Notes: generated from the letters alone by a model not told the origin. 64,000 nucleotides of DNA from Rheinheimera tangshanensis (GCF_014645135.1 NZ_BMLH01000012.1:55325-119324), one strand, 5' to 3'. Positions 43,448-53,271 are shown, numbered from the stretch's first letter. Made by a program: numbers and translations.

Positions 43448-46303
43448 ATGTTTACAAATAATAAATTATCGAAGGCAGTGCGTTTAGCTGTTGCTTTTGG
43501 TGCAGCTTCTACAGCTGTTTTCACCGGTGCAGTTGTTGCACAGGAAGCTGAAGAAGCAAAAGAAGTTGAACGTATTGAAGTTACTGGTTCACGTATCAAA
43601 CGTACTGATATTGAAACTGCAAGTCCTATTCAAATTACTTCTGCTGAAGAGATTAAAGCTGCTGGTTATACCCGTATTGAAGATATGCTGAACAGCCTTC
43701 CTCAAATCGAAGCTTCAAGCACAGCCTTCACTGCTAACGGTACTTCTGGTACAGCTACATTAGACTTACGTGGTATCGGCGCTAACAGAACATTAGTGTT
43801 GGTAAACGGACGTCGTTTACAACCAGGTGGTCTGTACTCAAGCTCTGCTGACGTTAACCAGATCCCTGCAGCATTAGTTGAGCGTGTAGAAATTCTGACT
43901 GGTGGTGGTTCTGCAACTTATGGTGCTGACGCTGTTGCTGGTGTTGTTAACTTTGTAATGAAAGACGACTTCGAAGGCGTTGAGTTAAATGCCGGTTACT
44001 CAGGTTACCAGCACAAAAATGATAACAGCTTTATCCAAAGCAAAATGGATGCAGCTGGTTATGATTATGAAACAGGTAACTCTGGCTTAGACGGTAAAAG
44101 CAAAAGCCTTGACCTGACTGTTGGTGGTGCTTTTGACGGCGGTAAAGGTCATGCGACAGCGTACGCATCATGGCGTCAGGTTGACGAGATGTTGCAAAAA
44201 GAACGTGATTACGCGTCTTGTGCATTAGCTGCCGGAACAGGAAACTGTGGTGGTTCTTTCACCAATGCCATCCCTAACTTTGATATTTACCCAATTTTCA
44301 ATGGCGAAACTGATTTTAACCAAAACGCGTTTTGGACTATTGAAGATAACGGTGGCACTACTCAGTTCTCTGAGGATGTTGGTGTTTACAACTTCGCTCC
44401 AGTTAACCACTTCATGCGTCCGGATGACCGCTTCACTTTAGGTTCTTTTGTACGCTACGAATTGAACGAACATGCTAACGTTTATACAGAAGTTAGCTAC
44501 ATGAACAACAGAACTATCGGTCAGATTGCTGAATCAGGTTTATTCTTCGAACCATTCGTTTTCGACGCTGATGCTGCTGTGTTCTCTGATGCACAGCGTG
44601 ACCAGTTAGCTGCAGCTTTCCCTGGTGCAGACCAGTACTCAATCAGTATTGCAAAACGGAACGTTGAAGGTGGTGGTCGTACAGCTAACCTGGAACACAA
44701 CTCTTTCCGTATCGTGACTGGTATGGACGGTATGATCAATGATACATGGTCTTATGACGTATCTTATCAATACGGTTCTGCAAGTTCGTCTGATGCATAC
44801 AAAAACGACTTCTACATCAACTACGCTGGTACCCGTGTTGGTGCTGCTGGCGAAGAAGAGTGTGTTGGCGATTGTATCCCTTACAAAGTGTTTGAATTCG
44901 GTGGTGTAACGCCAGAAGCTGCTGCTCAGATGGCTGGTGCTGCTATCGCTACTGGTTTTACAACTCAGAAAGTATTTAACGCCTTCGTAACTGGCGAAAC
45001 TGGTTGGACAGTTCCAGGCCACTCTTTACCTGTTGCTGCGGTAATTGGTGTTGAGAAACGTGACGTGTTCTTTGACCGTACCGTTGACACTATTTACGCT
45101 GAAGGTGCTTTATCTGGTCAAGGCGGTCCTACTCTGGATCTGCAAGGTGGCTATAAAGTAGAAGAAGTATTTGGTGAATTATCTGTTCCATTAGTTGAAG
45201 ATGTCGCTGTTGCTGAGAACATTACTCTTGAATTAGGTGGTCGTTACTCAGACTACTCTACTTCTGGTGGCGAAAATGCATTCAAAACAGCAATCGACTG
45301 GTCAGTAAACTCTGAATGGAAATTACGTGCCAGCTACAACAAAGCTGTTCGTGCACCAAACGTTGCTGAATTGTTTGCAAGCCAGGGTCTTGGTTTGTGG
45401 TCTGGTTCAGATCCTTGTGCTGGTGACGATCCTTCTTTAAGTCAGGCTGAATGTGCTAACACGGGTGTAACAGCCGCTCAGTACGGTAATATCACTCCAA
45501 GTGCTGCTTCACAATACAACCAAATTGCTGGTGGTAACCCAGAGCTGACTCCAGAAGTGGGTAAGACGCTGACAGTTGGTATCGTTGGTAACCCGTTTGA
45601 AAACTTCAACTTCAGCATCGACTACTGGAACATTGAATTAAGTGATGTTATTTCAGCATTAGATCCTGAAGAAACCATCACTCAGTGTGGTAAAACAGGT
45701 ATCGCTGCCTACTGTAGCCTGGTCAACCGTGCTCCTAGTGGTAGCTTATGGTTAAGTGACGATGGTTTCGTCACTGCAACAAACCAAAACTTAGGTAACG
45801 AACATTACCGTGGTATCGATTTAAGCATGAACTACAGCATGGATGTTGGTCCAGGCACGTTGTCTACCAGCCTGTTGGGTAGCTACAACATGAAGAAGTT
45901 CTTCGATCCGTTACCAGGTGTAGATGGTACTTCTTACGATTGTTCTGGTCTGATTTCTACTAAGTGTTTCCCACAACCAGAGTGGCGCCACACTATGTCG
46001 TTTAACTACACTACTGGCGGTGATTGGACTGCAGGTGCTAAATGGCGTTACTTCGGTGCTGTTGAATTTGATGGCACCTCACGGAACGTTCTGATTGGTG
46101 ACGAAATCGAAGGCGTATCGTTCTTTGACGTAGTGGGTTCTTATGCTCTGACTGAAAATGTAAGTGTTCAGTTGGGTGTGAACAACGTGTTTGACCGTGA
46201 GCCTCCATTAGTAGGAAGCACTTTGGCTAACACTAACACTATCGCAGGCTACTGGGACTTGTTAGGTCGTTATGTTCACATGAACGTAACAGCACGTTTC
46301 TAA
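43448..46303 (+). CDS. Large TonB-dependent outer membrane receptor
   Basis: 951 residues with a signal peptide (about 1-31). Plug domain from about 40: 'IEVTGSRIKRTDIETASPIQI', 'AEEIKAAGYTRIEDMLNSLPQI', 'LDLRGIGANRTLVLVNGRRLQPGG', 'EILTGGGSATYGADAVAGVVNFVMK'. The barrel ends in 'GRYVHMNVTARF' with terminal Phe. This oligopeptide/carbohydrate-receptor-like subgroup is often involved in uptake of peptides or glycans. The coding sequence strongly prefers T-ending codons, as in highly expressed genes. It has its own terminator. Confidence 0.9.
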   Translation: MFTNNKLSKAVRLAVAFGAASTAVFTGAVVAQEAEEAKEVERIEVTGSRIKRTDIETASPIQITSAEEIKAAGYTRIEDMLNSLPQIEASSTAFTANGTSGTATLDLRGIGANRTLVLVNGRRLQPGGLYSSSADVNQIPAALVERVEILTGGGSATYGADAVAGVVNFVMKDDFEGVELNAGYSGYQHKNDNSFIQSKMDAAGYDYETGNSGLDGKSKSLDLTVGGAFDGGKGHATAYASWRQVDEMLQKERDYASCALAAGTGNCGGSFTNAIPNFDIYPIFNGETDFNQNAFWTIEDNGGTTQFSEDVGVYNFAPVNHFMRPDDRFTLGSFVRYELNEHANVYTEVSYMNNRTIGQIAESGLFFEPFVFDADAAVFSDAQRDQLAAAFPGADQYSISIAKRNVEGGGRTANLEHNSFRIVTGMDGMINDTWSYDVSYQYGSASSSDAYKNDFYINYAGTRVGAAGEEECVGDCIPYKVFEFGGVTPEAAAQMAGAAIATGFTTQKVFNAFVTGETGWTVPGHSLPVAAVIGVEKRDVFFDRTVDTIYAEGALSGQGGPTLDLQGGYKVEEVFGELSVPLVEDVAVAENITLELGGRYSDYSTSGGENAFKTAIDWSVNSEWKLRASYNKAVRAPNVAELFASQGLGLWSGSDPCAGDDPSLSQAECANTGVTAAQYGNITPSAASQYNQIAGGNPELTPEVGKTLTVGIVGNPFENFNFSIDYWNIELSDVISALDPEETITQCGKTGIAAYCSLVNRAPSGSLWLSDDGFVTATNQNLGNEHYRGIDLSMNYSMDVGPGTLSTSLLGSYNMKKFFDPLPGVDGTSYDCSGLISTKCFPQPEWRHTMSFNYTTGGDWTAGAKWRYFGAVEFDGTSRNVLIGDEIEGVSFFDVVGSYALTENVSVQLGVNNVFDREPPLVGSTLANTNTIAGYWDLLGRYVHMNVTARF

Positions 46304-46353
46304 TAAGACTGTTGACTATTCATTAAGTTAATAAGTAACTTAATGAGCGATTT

Positions 46354-46383
46354 AAAAGCCGGCTGTATTTCAGCCGGCTTTTT
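46354..46383 (+). terminator. Rho-independent terminator
   Basis: AAAAGCCGGCTG (46354-46365) / CAGCCGGCTTTT (46371-46382), 5-nt loop, then T run, 50 bp after the receptor stop. Confidence 0.9.
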
Positions 46384-46814
46384 TATTATCAACGTTAAGA
46401 TATTTCCTCTGAAGATCGCGATAATCAGTTTGGCTGAGATCTAGACAGAACTACAACGCTTCGTTACTCAATAATGATAAATACCCGGCATGAGTGCTCA
46501 AATAACTGCATTGAGGTTTGTTGTCCTGGCTTTCGTGTAAATGGCCAGGTAAGGGCTGTTATAAAAAGAATAAAACCTGTCAGTCCTAGGTATGGAGAAA
46601 GTTAAAAAGCGATCGCTCTATAGCGGCCTGAAGCTGAACGATGACTATGAAGGGCTAGTTACACGATCATTAAAGGAAAAAAATAGGGAGGGATTGAGCA
46701 GACTTCACTTGGACGGCACAAACAACATAAAGCTGACAACTAACAGAGCAAGTCTGAGCTAATTACACTCAAACTGCCTGATAAATTGCCAGTTTTAAAG
46801 TCAACACTGCATTC
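46384..46814. other. Gene-free stretch
   Basis: About 430 bp between the receptor terminator and the small lipoprotein. It holds a 56-codon open frame at 46592 without a ribosome binding site, which I do not accept as a gene; nothing else was recognised. Confidence 0.5.
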
Positions 46815-47102
46815 TTAGCATGAACCGCCATAAGCACAATTTCTGACTTGATTCAGACCTTCTTTTGCTTTTTCGCTGTCATGTTTAATTTGTGCTGTAC
46901 TTCTGCAGGTTTTTTTACCGAAACGTGTACCTACTGTCGTTTCAGTTTTGCATCTGTATTCGCCTTTTTTGCTTTCAGCGACTTGCTCACTTTGCTTTAC
47001 TTCTTTCACTGCCGTTGCAGTTTTTGTTGACGGCGTTGTTTGGCATCCTGCTAACAAAAGTGTAGAAAAAACAAACACAATGGATGTTTTCATTAGTAAC
47101 AT
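46815..47102 (-). CDS. Small Cys-containing lipoprotein
   Basis: 95 residues from ATG 47102 (AAGGAG 5 nt upstream); the frame extends further but without support. Lipobox 'LLLAGC' at Cys20. The mature part contains 'YRCKTETTVGTRFGKKTCRSTAQIKHDSEKAKEGLNQ', a pattern of paired Cys about 16 residues apart seen in several small gammaproteobacterial lipoproteins of unknown function, and ends 'NCAYGGSC'. Confidence 0.7.
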   Translation of the reverse strand: MLLMKTSIVFVFSTLLLAGCQTTPSTKTATAVKEVKQSEQVAESKKGEYRCKTETTVGTRFGKKTCRSTAQIKHDSEKAKEGLNQVRNCAYGGSC

Positions 47103-47297
47103 ACTGGCTCCTTTAGTATACAAAGTAGAATATATAAAATTAGTGTTATTAGAACGTTTCCTAGAATGATATGATTTTTGACACAAGTCAACGGATAGAT
47201 CAACCGCTCAAAGGAAGTGCGTAGCGCGCTACAGAACATGTAATACAATAAAAATCAGCAGATGAAGAATGTTTATTATGTAAAAAAATGTAATTTA

Positions 47298-47651
47298 TTA
47301 TTTAAACAAGGACTGACATCTGCTGCATCTTTGTGTTGCAGGGTCGTGAAGTAATCGTTCGGGTTCTATATTTTTTTCACAATCGGCACAAATTCCATAC
47401 ATATTGAGATCTAACTGGCTTAACGCGGCCAATACAGCTTCTAACCTGGACATCGATTTTTGTAAGGGCCAGTACAAACGGCCTTTAGTAAGATCAGGCC
47501 AAAATGAAACCAAGTGCTGCTCCAGAACCATTAAAAGTTCCGTTCCAAGTTGGTGTTGTTCTGAACGTAACTCTGCTTTGATCTGTTGCTCTAGCTCCGA
47601 CAACTCAGCCACCAATCGTTGTTTCGCTACTATTTGTGGTGTTATGCTCAT
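47298..47651 (-). CDS. DksA/TraR-family C4 zinc-finger protein
   Basis: 117 residues: helical N-terminus and a C-terminal zinc finger with Cys88, Cys91, Cys109 and Cys112 ('YGICADCEKNIEPERLLHDPATQRCSRCQ'). DksA-type proteins bind the RNA polymerase secondary channel. The N-terminal coiled coil is short compared with DksA, closer to TraR/YbiI-like members. It is divergent from the RiPP precursor gene (150 bp between starts), so it may be co-regulated, but this is inference. Confidence 0.8.
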   Translation of the reverse strand: MSITPQIVAKQRLVAELSELEQQIKAELRSEQHQLGTELLMVLEQHLVSFWPDLTKGRLYWPLQKSMSRLEAVLAALSQLDLNMYGICADCEKNIEPERLLHDPATQRCSRCQSLFK

Positions 47652-47734
47652 CGTAAGTAACTCCGCTATTTTTAGCTAGTGTGGTCCCTAAATGAAAAGC
47701 TTGCTCTGATGCAAATCAATAAAAGGTAAAGGGA

Positions 47735-47764
47735 TGAAATTTTTTCACTACTATTCGGGTCTAC
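47735..47764 (+). promoter_or_regulatory. ECF-like promoter of the RiPP operon
   Basis: TGAAA (47735-47739), 19 bp, GTCTAC (47759-47764), 38 bp before the precursor ATG. The same TGAAA-N19-GTCT spacing is found upstream of the doxX-sigma-antisigma operon at 56072-56101. Based on only two examples. Confidence 0.5.
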
Positions 47765-47801
47765 TCTTTGCAACTTAATGCAACCCACAAGGAACATCGT
47801 T

Positions 47802-48113
47802 ATGAAATCAAATAAAACTACTGCTGTTGCTGTCAGTGCTTTAGTGTTGGGGTCTTTATCTACGCTGAGCTTAAGCGCAAATGCCAATCCGTTTTCTGCT
47901 GAGCAGTTAAACGCGGGTTACCAATTAGCTTCCGCTGAAGCTTCTTGTGGTGCTGATAAAGCCAAAGAAGCCAAATGCGGTGAGGACAAAGCTAAAGACA
48001 AAGAAGCCAAATGCGGTGAAGGCAAATGTGGCGGCGATAAAAAAGACGCCAAAGACAAAGAAAAAACTAAAGAAGCTAAATGTGGTGAAGGCAAGTGCGG
48101 AGGCATGGCCTAA
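47802..48113 (+). CDS. hvfA: HvfA/bufferin-like RiPP metallophore precursor
   Basis: 103 residues from ATG 47802 (AAGGA about 8 nt upstream). Signal peptide about 1-28 ending SANA. The mature, Lys/Glu/Ala-rich low-complexity part carries six Cys, each followed by Gly: residues 49, 59, 71, 76, 94 and 99. Three lie in EAKCGE, and two form the recognised EGKCG core motif. Precursors with EGKCG repeats are modified by DUF692 (MNIO) enzymes to thio/oxazolone groups that bind metals such as copper. First gene of a three-gene operon. Confidence 0.88.
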   Translation: MKSNKTTAVAVSALVLGSLSTLSLSANANPFSAEQLNAGYQLASAEASCGADKAKEAKCGEDKAKDKEAKCGEGKCGGDKKDAKDKEKTKEAKCGEGKCGGMA

Positions 48114-48166
48114 TCTGCTGATGAGTCAGCCTGCATCCTCAGGCTGACTGCTTTTCAGGAGTACTT

Positions 48167-49018
48167 ATGTCTGATATACCTTTTTTTGGTCTGGTCCCAT
48201 CTGAAGTGGGCTTAGGTCTACGCCGTGAAATGTTGAGCTCTGTGCTGGAGCAGCAAAACACGGATATAGATTTTTTTGAAGTCGCGCCAGAAAACTGGTT
48301 GCCTTATGGCGGCAGTTACCAAAAAAAATTCCGGCAGCTGACTGAGCGTTATCCTTTTATTTGTCATGGCTTGTCGTTGTCTCTGGGAAGTCCCGAACCA
48401 CTGGATCTCGGTTTTATTCGTCAAATCAAAGCGTTTTTAAAAGAACATCAAATCAAGCTCTACAGTGAACATTTAAGTTATTGCTCCGCCGGCGGTCATC
48501 TATATGATTTATTGCCAATCCCTTTTACTGAAGACGCTGCAGCTTATGTAGCTGATCGTATTCGCATAGTGCAGGATATTCTTGAACAACCTTTAGTGAT
48601 TGAAAACGTCTCTTATTATGCAGCACCCGGTCAGGAGCTGACTGAGCTTGAATTCACCAATGCAGTGCTAGAGTTGGCCGACTGCAAACTGCTTTTGGAT
48701 GTAAATAATATTTACGTCAATTCTGTCAATCACGGTTACGATGCGTTAGCCTTTTTAAAAGGTTTGCCCACTCAACGTATTGCTTATGGTCATGTTGCCG
48801 GGCATTACCGTGAACACGATCAGTTGCTGATTGATACGCATGGTGCTGATGTCGCCGACCCGGTCTGGGCTTTGTTAGCTGAAGCTTATCGGCATCATGG
48901 GCTATTTCCGACTTTGTTGGAGCGGGATTTTAATATCCCAGATTTGCAGCAGTTACAGGCGGAGCTTGAGCATATCCGTTCTCTGCACTCTGTTTCAGCC
49001 ATAAAACGCAGGGCCTGA
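48167..49018 (+). CDS. hvfB: MNIO (DUF692) RiPP maturase, HvfB-like
   Basis: 283 residues. TIM-barrel multinuclear iron oxidase of the DUF692 family. Likely metal-binding residues include His67 ('ICHGLS'), 'SEHLS' at 100-104, 'VIENVS' (Glu146), 'LLDVNN' (Asp178), His209 ('GHVAGH'), 'IDTHG' (Asp223, His225) and 'LLERD' (Glu252). Such enzymes convert precursor Cys residues to 5-thiooxazole or oxazolone/thioamide. SD AGGAG before the ATG; 53 bp after hvfA and 1 bp before hvfC. Confidence 0.93.
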   Translation: MSDIPFFGLVPSEVGLGLRREMLSSVLEQQNTDIDFFEVAPENWLPYGGSYQKKFRQLTERYPFICHGLSLSLGSPEPLDLGFIRQIKAFLKEHQIKLYSEHLSYCSAGGHLYDLLPIPFTEDAAAYVADRIRIVQDILEQPLVIENVSYYAAPGQELTELEFTNAVLELADCKLLLDVNNIYVNSVNHGYDALAFLKGLPTQRIAYGHVAGHYREHDQLLIDTHGADVADPVWALLAEAYRHHGLFPTLLERDFNIPDLQQLQAELEHIRSLHSVSAIKRRA

Positions 49019-49019
49019 T

Positions 49020-49757
49020 ATGAAATTTCAGCAGGTTCAACAGCAGTTTGTCGCCTATCTGCGCTCACCAGAGCAGAATGAAAAGCCTGCCGACGTAACG
49101 CAGGAAAGGCTGGATGTCTACCGGGAGTTATTATTTAACAATGTGTCCGGTTTTGTCAGTAGTGCTTTTCCTGTATTGAAGTCTTTATATACGGAGCAGG
49201 CCTGGCAGCAGAAGTTAAAGTTATTTTTTTCGCTTTATCGCTGCGAGAATCCATTCTTTTTATCCATTGCCCAAAGTTTTTTAGATTTTTTACAAAAGCA
49301 GTACCAGCTTCAAAACCACGACCCTGTATTTATGCTGGAGTTGGCTCATTACGAATGGCTTGAGCTTGAGTTAGCAACATGCAAAGCACAAGGTGGGCCT
49401 GGGCTGACAGATGTAAAACGTCAGGCTCTGCAGTTGTCTGGACTGGTATCGGCGCAAGCTTATCAGTACCCGGTGCATAAAATTTGTGCTGAGTTTCAAC
49501 CAACAGAGCCTGAAGTAAGTTTTTTACTGATTTATCGTAATCAGGAAGACGAAATTACCTTTGTTGCGTTGAATCAACTGACGACCTTGTTACTGCAGTT
49601 GCTTGGCCAACAACCTGGTATGACTTTGGCTGAGCTGGTGGCACAGATGCAGCCTTATGTACCTCAGCTCACTGCTGACCAACTATTCAGTGGTGCAGAG
49701 CAAATGCTGGCTGATTTTGCAGCAAAAGGCATAGTGCATGCTTTTCAAGCGCGGTAA
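49020..49757 (+). CDS. hvfC: DUF2063 RiPP maturation partner, HvfC-like
   Basis: 245 residues: 'FVAYLRSPEQ', 'RLDVYRELLFNNVSGFVSSAFPVLKSL' and 'HDPVFMLELAHYEWLELEL' are DUF2063 signatures. The partner subunit recognises the precursor and supports the MNIO enzyme. Its ATG is 1 bp after the hvfB stop, so the two are translationally coupled. No DoxX gene follows here, unlike the four-gene HvfABCD set. Confidence 0.9.
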   Translation: MKFQQVQQQFVAYLRSPEQNEKPADVTQERLDVYRELLFNNVSGFVSSAFPVLKSLYTEQAWQQKLKLFFSLYRCENPFFLSIAQSFLDFLQKQYQLQNHDPVFMLELAHYEWLELELATCKAQGGPGLTDVKRQALQLSGLVSAQAYQYPVHKICAEFQPTEPEVSFLLIYRNQEDEITFVALNQLTTLLLQLLGQQPGMTLAELVAQMQPYVPQLTADQLFSGAEQMLADFAAKGIVHAFQAR

Positions 49758-49801
49758 AATTCATTACCATGTTTCACCTTTTTAGCGAGTGAGCTCAGAT
49801 T

Positions 49802-49921
49802 ATGGCAGACGAAAATTTTAAAGAGTCTTTTGGTATTGGCCAATTAGTGTTACTGATAGTCGCATTTGTGGTTTGTTTATGTTTACCACCGATCATCAGC
49901 TGGGTTCGCTTTTTCAGCTAA
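49802..49921 (+). CDS. Possible 39-residue single-pass membrane protein
   Basis: A short N-terminus ([13 protein letters not shown]) then one hydrophobic helix '[19 protein letters not shown]' and an aromatic tail WVRFFS. It is directly followed by a strong terminator, which supports it being the last gene of a transcript (possibly the RiPP operon, 44 bp upstream). No clear ribosome binding site. Confidence 0.5.
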   Translation: MADENFKESFGIGQLVLLIVAFVVCLCLPPIISWVRFFS

Positions 49922-49936
49922 AGTGTCGCGAGTGAC

Positions 49937-49963
49937 AAAAAACCGCCTTGTGGCGGTTTTTTT
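49937..49963 (+). terminator. Strong rho-independent terminator
   Basis: AAAAAACCGCC - TTGT - GGCGGTTTTTTT, upstream of apt. Confidence 0.9.
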
Positions 49964-50027
49964 ATCTATTTTCAATGGAAAGCAAAGGGCTTGTCCCTTT
50001 TTATTAATTCAAATCAGGAAACTGAGA

Positions 50028-50576
50028 ATGACGACAGAATCTCTTTCAGCTTTATTAAGCCAGGTGATCAAGGCGGTGCCTGATTACCCGAAACCAGGAA
50101 TTTTATTTCGCGATGTGACCAGTCTGATGCTGGATGCTGAGGCTTTTGCCAAAGTGATAGACGCCTTTAAAGCACAATATCAGGACAAGGGCTTCACTAA
50201 AATTGTCGGCACAGAATCCCGCGGCTTCATTTTTGGTGCACCTTTGGCTTATGCCATGGGTTTACCTTTTATACCAGTTCGTAAACCGGGCAAGTTACCG
50301 CGTGAACGTATTGCCCAGTCCTATCAGCTGGAATACGGCGAAGACACACTGGAAATTCACAAAGACGCGATAGTCTCAGGTGATAAGGTGCTGTTAGTGG
50401 ATGACTTATTGGCTACAGGTGGTACTATTGCTGCGACAACCAGTTTGGTCGAGCGTTTAGGCGGCAAAGCGACAGACGCTGCTTTTGTGGTGAATCTGCC
50501 GGACTTAGGCGGACAAGCTCGTTTAGAAAAGCTTGGGTTAAACCTATACAGCCTGGTTGAGTTTGCAGGCGATTAG
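50028..50576 (+). CDS. apt: Adenine phosphoribosyltransferase
   Basis: 182 residues from ATG 50028 (the open frame upstream is non-genic). '[16 protein letters not shown]', '[33 protein letters not shown]' and the PRPP loop '[20 protein letters not shown]' are diagnostic. It salvages adenine to AMP. It starts the conserved apt-dnaX-ybaB-recR-htpG block. Confidence 0.95.
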   Translation: MTTESLSALLSQVIKAVPDYPKPGILFRDVTSLMLDAEAFAKVIDAFKAQYQDKGFTKIVGTESRGFIFGAPLAYAMGLPFIPVRKPGKLPRERIAQSYQLEYGEDTLEIHKDAIVSGDKVLLVDDLLATGGTIAATTSLVERLGGKATDAAFVVNLPDLGGQARLEKLGLNLYSLVEFAGD

Positions 50577-50593
50577 TTCCTACCTAGCCAGCA

Positions 50594-50638
50594 TTGCAGT
50601 GACAGCGCGCAGCCAACAAGGCTGTCGCTACTGGTACA
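50594..50638. repeat. ERIC-like remnant
   Basis: GCGCGCAGCCAACAAGGCTG and the following bases match the right end of the ERIC element at 38585-38615. Only one end is present, so it is a truncated relic in the apt-dnaX gap. Confidence 0.55.
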
Positions 50639-50666
50639 AAAGCTAAAACAAATAGGCACAAGTGAC

Positions 50667-52859
50667 ATGAGTTATCAGGTACTGGCAAGAAAATGGCGAC
50701 CGCAACATTTTGGTCAATTGGTCGGCCAGGATCATGTGAAAACGGCGTTGACCAATGCGCTGAATCACAACAGATTGCACCATGCCTATTTGTTTACCGG
50801 TACTCGTGGTGTCGGTAAAACCACCATAGCCCGTATTTTTGCCAAAAGTTTAAACTGCGAAACAGGTGTTACTTCCACGCCTTGTGGCGTCTGCAGCGCC
50901 TGCGTTGAAATTGATCAGGGCTTTTTTGTTGATCTGTTGGAAATTGACGCTGCGTCCCGCACTAAAGTAGAAGACACCCGGGATTTACTGGATAACGTGC
51001 AGTACGCGCCAAGCCGCGGCCGTTATAAAGTCTATTTAATCGACGAAGTGCATATGCTGTCGCGTCACAGCTTTAATGCACTGTTGAAAACGCTGGAAGA
51101 GCCACCGCCACATGTGAAGTTTTTGCTGGCGACGACTGATCCACAAAAACTACCAGTCACCGTATTGTCTCGTTGTTTGCAATTTAGCTTAAAGGCCTTG
51201 AGCCCGGAGCAGATTAAACAGCACTTATCTTATGTATTGGCGCAGGAAGGTATTCCGGCAGCGGAAGATGCTTTAGCCTTGTTAGCTCGTGCTGCCAAAG
51301 GCAGTCTACGCGATTCGTTAAGCCTGACTGACCAAGCCATAGCCCAGAGTAATGCCAATATCACAGTGCCGCTGGTGCGCGATATGTTGGGGTATCTGGA
51401 GCAGCAGTGGGCAGAGCTTCTGTTAGCTGCGGTGATTAACCGGGATCTAGCTGCGCTGAAACAGCATCTTGACCAATTAGTGCAGCAGCACAGTCATTTT
51501 GCTCATGTGCTGGATGATATGTTGGCCTTATTGCATTTAGCGGCATTAAGTCAGTTTAACTGGCAGGCCGCTGATTTGGTGACAGAACACAGTGCTTTTG
51601 TGCAGCAATTAGCAGAGCAGCAAAGCCCTGAGCAATTGCAGCTATTTTATCAGTTACTGATTTCAGGCAAAAAAGAATTGGCCTTTGCACCTGAGCCACG
51701 TATAGGCCTGGAAATGGCGTTATTACGAGCCGTGGCTTTTGTGCCAGGTGCCGCTGATACAACACCAGCCATGCGCGCTTCCGCTCCTGTGTCGCATGCG
51801 GCTGAACTCAAAGCTAAGTTTAATTTACCCGAAACTACAGCTAAAGAGCCAGAACCTGAGCTGCATATGGCAGCATCATCGCCATCAGAGCCTGAAGTTG
51901 TAGTCGAAACACTCCCAGAACAGCTCGTTCCTGCAGAAGTTGCAGTTACACAGCCATCGGCTCCCGCTGGTATAGCCGCCTCTATTCTGGCGCGCCGTGG
52001 CATTAAAGTTGATGCTGTTAGCGCCGATAGGGCAGTGGAGAATCAGACCGAAAAAAAGTCTGAACCAGTTGCCGCTGTAGCTAAGGCTGCAGAGCCTGCT
52101 GCTATACAAAGAACACAAGCTGCTCCAGCTGCAGTTCATCAGCCCTTGCTACAACAGCAGCCTGTATTACAGCAGCAAGCCCCGATGAATCAGCCGTCTC
52201 AGACAGCGACAGCTGGTATTCAGCACAGTCCGGTTATGACTGCTGTGGTGTCTGAACAGCCAGAACCGGTAATGTCCGCTTATCTGGATGAACCTGATAC
52301 GTCAGATACCTCAACAGAGGATGCCGATTTTGCAGCCGACTGGGCCTGGCAGGAATTTCAGCAGCAACATCAGCCCGAGCCCGTGCCAGAACAACAGTCA
52401 GTTACAGCAGCACCAGAATCTAAAGCTCAGTACCGTTTTGATGGCGTGATCACAGCAGAAAACTTTTCAGTGCGTCTTGCCGCTCAGGTCGATGAATGGG
52501 CTGCTTTAGTCGATAGCCTGAACTTAGGCGGTTTATTGCGCTTATATCTGTTGCACAGTGCCATTAGTTGGACAGGAGATACAGTGCAATTGCTGGTCTG
52601 TCAAAGCCAGCAGCATCTGGACAAAGAAAAGCTGCGTACTGAAATTATTAAAGAGCTGAGTTTGGCCTTTCATAAAACGGTTCAGCTGGATATTCAGTAT
52701 CAACCTTGGGTAGAGACATGCCCTGTAGCGATTCAGCAGCGTATCGAGCGGGAACGTTTTGTTTATGTTGAGCAGTTGTTGCAGCAAGACCCCTGGGTGG
52801 TGCAGCTGCAAAAAGACTTTGGTGCGGAAATAGTTCCGGACAGTATTATCGTCAACTAA
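50667..52859 (+). CDS. dnaX: DNA polymerase III subunit gamma/tau
   Basis: 730 residues. Walker A '[18 protein letters not shown]', zinc-binding cysteines '[11 protein letters not shown]', Walker B 'YLIDEVHML' and SRC motif '[12 protein letters not shown]' identify the clamp-loader ATPase domains. A Pro/Ala/Gln-rich linker (about 370-570) and a C-terminal tau domain follow. An A-AAA-AAG slippery site at 52052-52058 with an immediately following -1 frame stop suggests that a gamma form of 465 residues is also made, as in E. coli. Confidence 0.95.
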   Translation: MSYQVLARKWRPQHFGQLVGQDHVKTALTNALNHNRLHHAYLFTGTRGVGKTTIARIFAKSLNCETGVTSTPCGVCSACVEIDQGFFVDLLEIDAASRTKVEDTRDLLDNVQYAPSRGRYKVYLIDEVHMLSRHSFNALLKTLEEPPPHVKFLLATTDPQKLPVTVLSRCLQFSLKALSPEQIKQHLSYVLAQEGIPAAEDALALLARAAKGSLRDSLSLTDQAIAQSNANITVPLVRDMLGYLEQQWAELLLAAVINRDLAALKQHLDQLVQQHSHFAHVLDDMLALLHLAALSQFNWQAADLVTEHSAFVQQLAEQQSPEQLQLFYQLLISGKKELAFAPEPRIGLEMALLRAVAFVPGAADTTPAMRASAPVSHAAELKAKFNLPETTAKEPEPELHMAASSPSEPEVVVETLPEQLVPAEVAVTQPSAPAGIAASILARRGIKVDAVSADRAVENQTEKKSEPVAAVAKAAEPAAIQRTQAAPAAVHQPLLQQQPVLQQQAPMNQPSQTATAGIQHSPVMTAVVSEQPEPVMSAYLDEPDTSDTSTEDADFAADWAWQEFQQQHQPEPVPEQQSVTAAPESKAQYRFDGVITAENFSVRLAAQVDEWAALVDSLNLGGLLRLYLLHSAISWTGDTVQLLVCQSQQHLDKEKLRTEIIKELSLAFHKTVQLDIQYQPWVETCPVAIQQRIERERFVYVEQLLQQDPWVVQLQKDFGAEIVPDSIIVN
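52037..52063 (+). promoter_or_regulatory. Predicted -1 frameshift signal in dnaX
   Basis: SD-like GGAG (52037-52040), 11 nt, then A-AAA-AAG (52052-52058) in the same phase as E. coli dnaX. After a -1 slip the next codons are GTC TGA (52058-52063). A short GGCT-GCAG-AGCC stem lies downstream. Confidence 0.8.
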
Positions 52860-52935
52860 TTCGTCTTGTATTTTGCGGCTCAAGTCATTATCTTGTCGCC
52901 AGTTTAACAGAGTCATTTTTAAAGAGAGTACAGTT

Positions 52936-53271
52936 ATGTTCAAAGGTGGTGGTGGCGGTTTAGGCAATATCATGAAGCAGGCGCAAGCCATGCAGGATAA
53001 AATGCAAAAGGCCCAGCAGGAATTGGCTAATCTGGAAGTTACGGGCGAGTCGGGTGCGGGTCTGGTGAAAGTCACCATGACAGGCAACCACAATGTTCGC
53101 CGTGTCAGCATCGACGACAGTCTGATGCAGGATGACAAAGAAATGGTTGAAGATTTAGTAGCAGCTGCTATTAACGACGCGGTACGCCGTGTAGAGGAAG
53201 CCAATAAAGCCAAAATGGCTGCTGTAACCGGCGGTATGCAATTACCTCCTGGTTTTAAGATGCCGTTTTAA
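52936..53271 (+). CDS. ybaB: YbaB/EbfC family nucleoid-associated protein
   Basis: 111 residues from ATG 52936: '[56 protein letters not shown]' is typical. It forms dimers that bind DNA. It lies between dnaX and recR, as in most bacteria. Confidence 0.95.
   Translation: MFKGGGGGLGNIMKQAQAMQDKMQKAQQELANLEVTGESGAGLVKVTMTGNHNVRRVSIDDSLMQDDKEMVEDLVAAAINDAVRRVEEANKAKMAAVTGGMQLPPGFKMPF

Noticed and set aside
46592..46762. 56-codon open frame in the gap after the large TonB receptor
   Set aside because: No ribosome binding site, no recognisable pattern, and such a length occurs by chance.
47918..48106. Reverse-strand open frame across the RiPP precursor
   Set aside because: A shadow of the repetitive precursor gene with low-complexity content and no start signal.
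47940..48110. Repeats in the RiPP precursor as a possible CRISPR or tandem array
   Set aside because: The repeats are coding and in frame; they encode the Cys-Gly cores.
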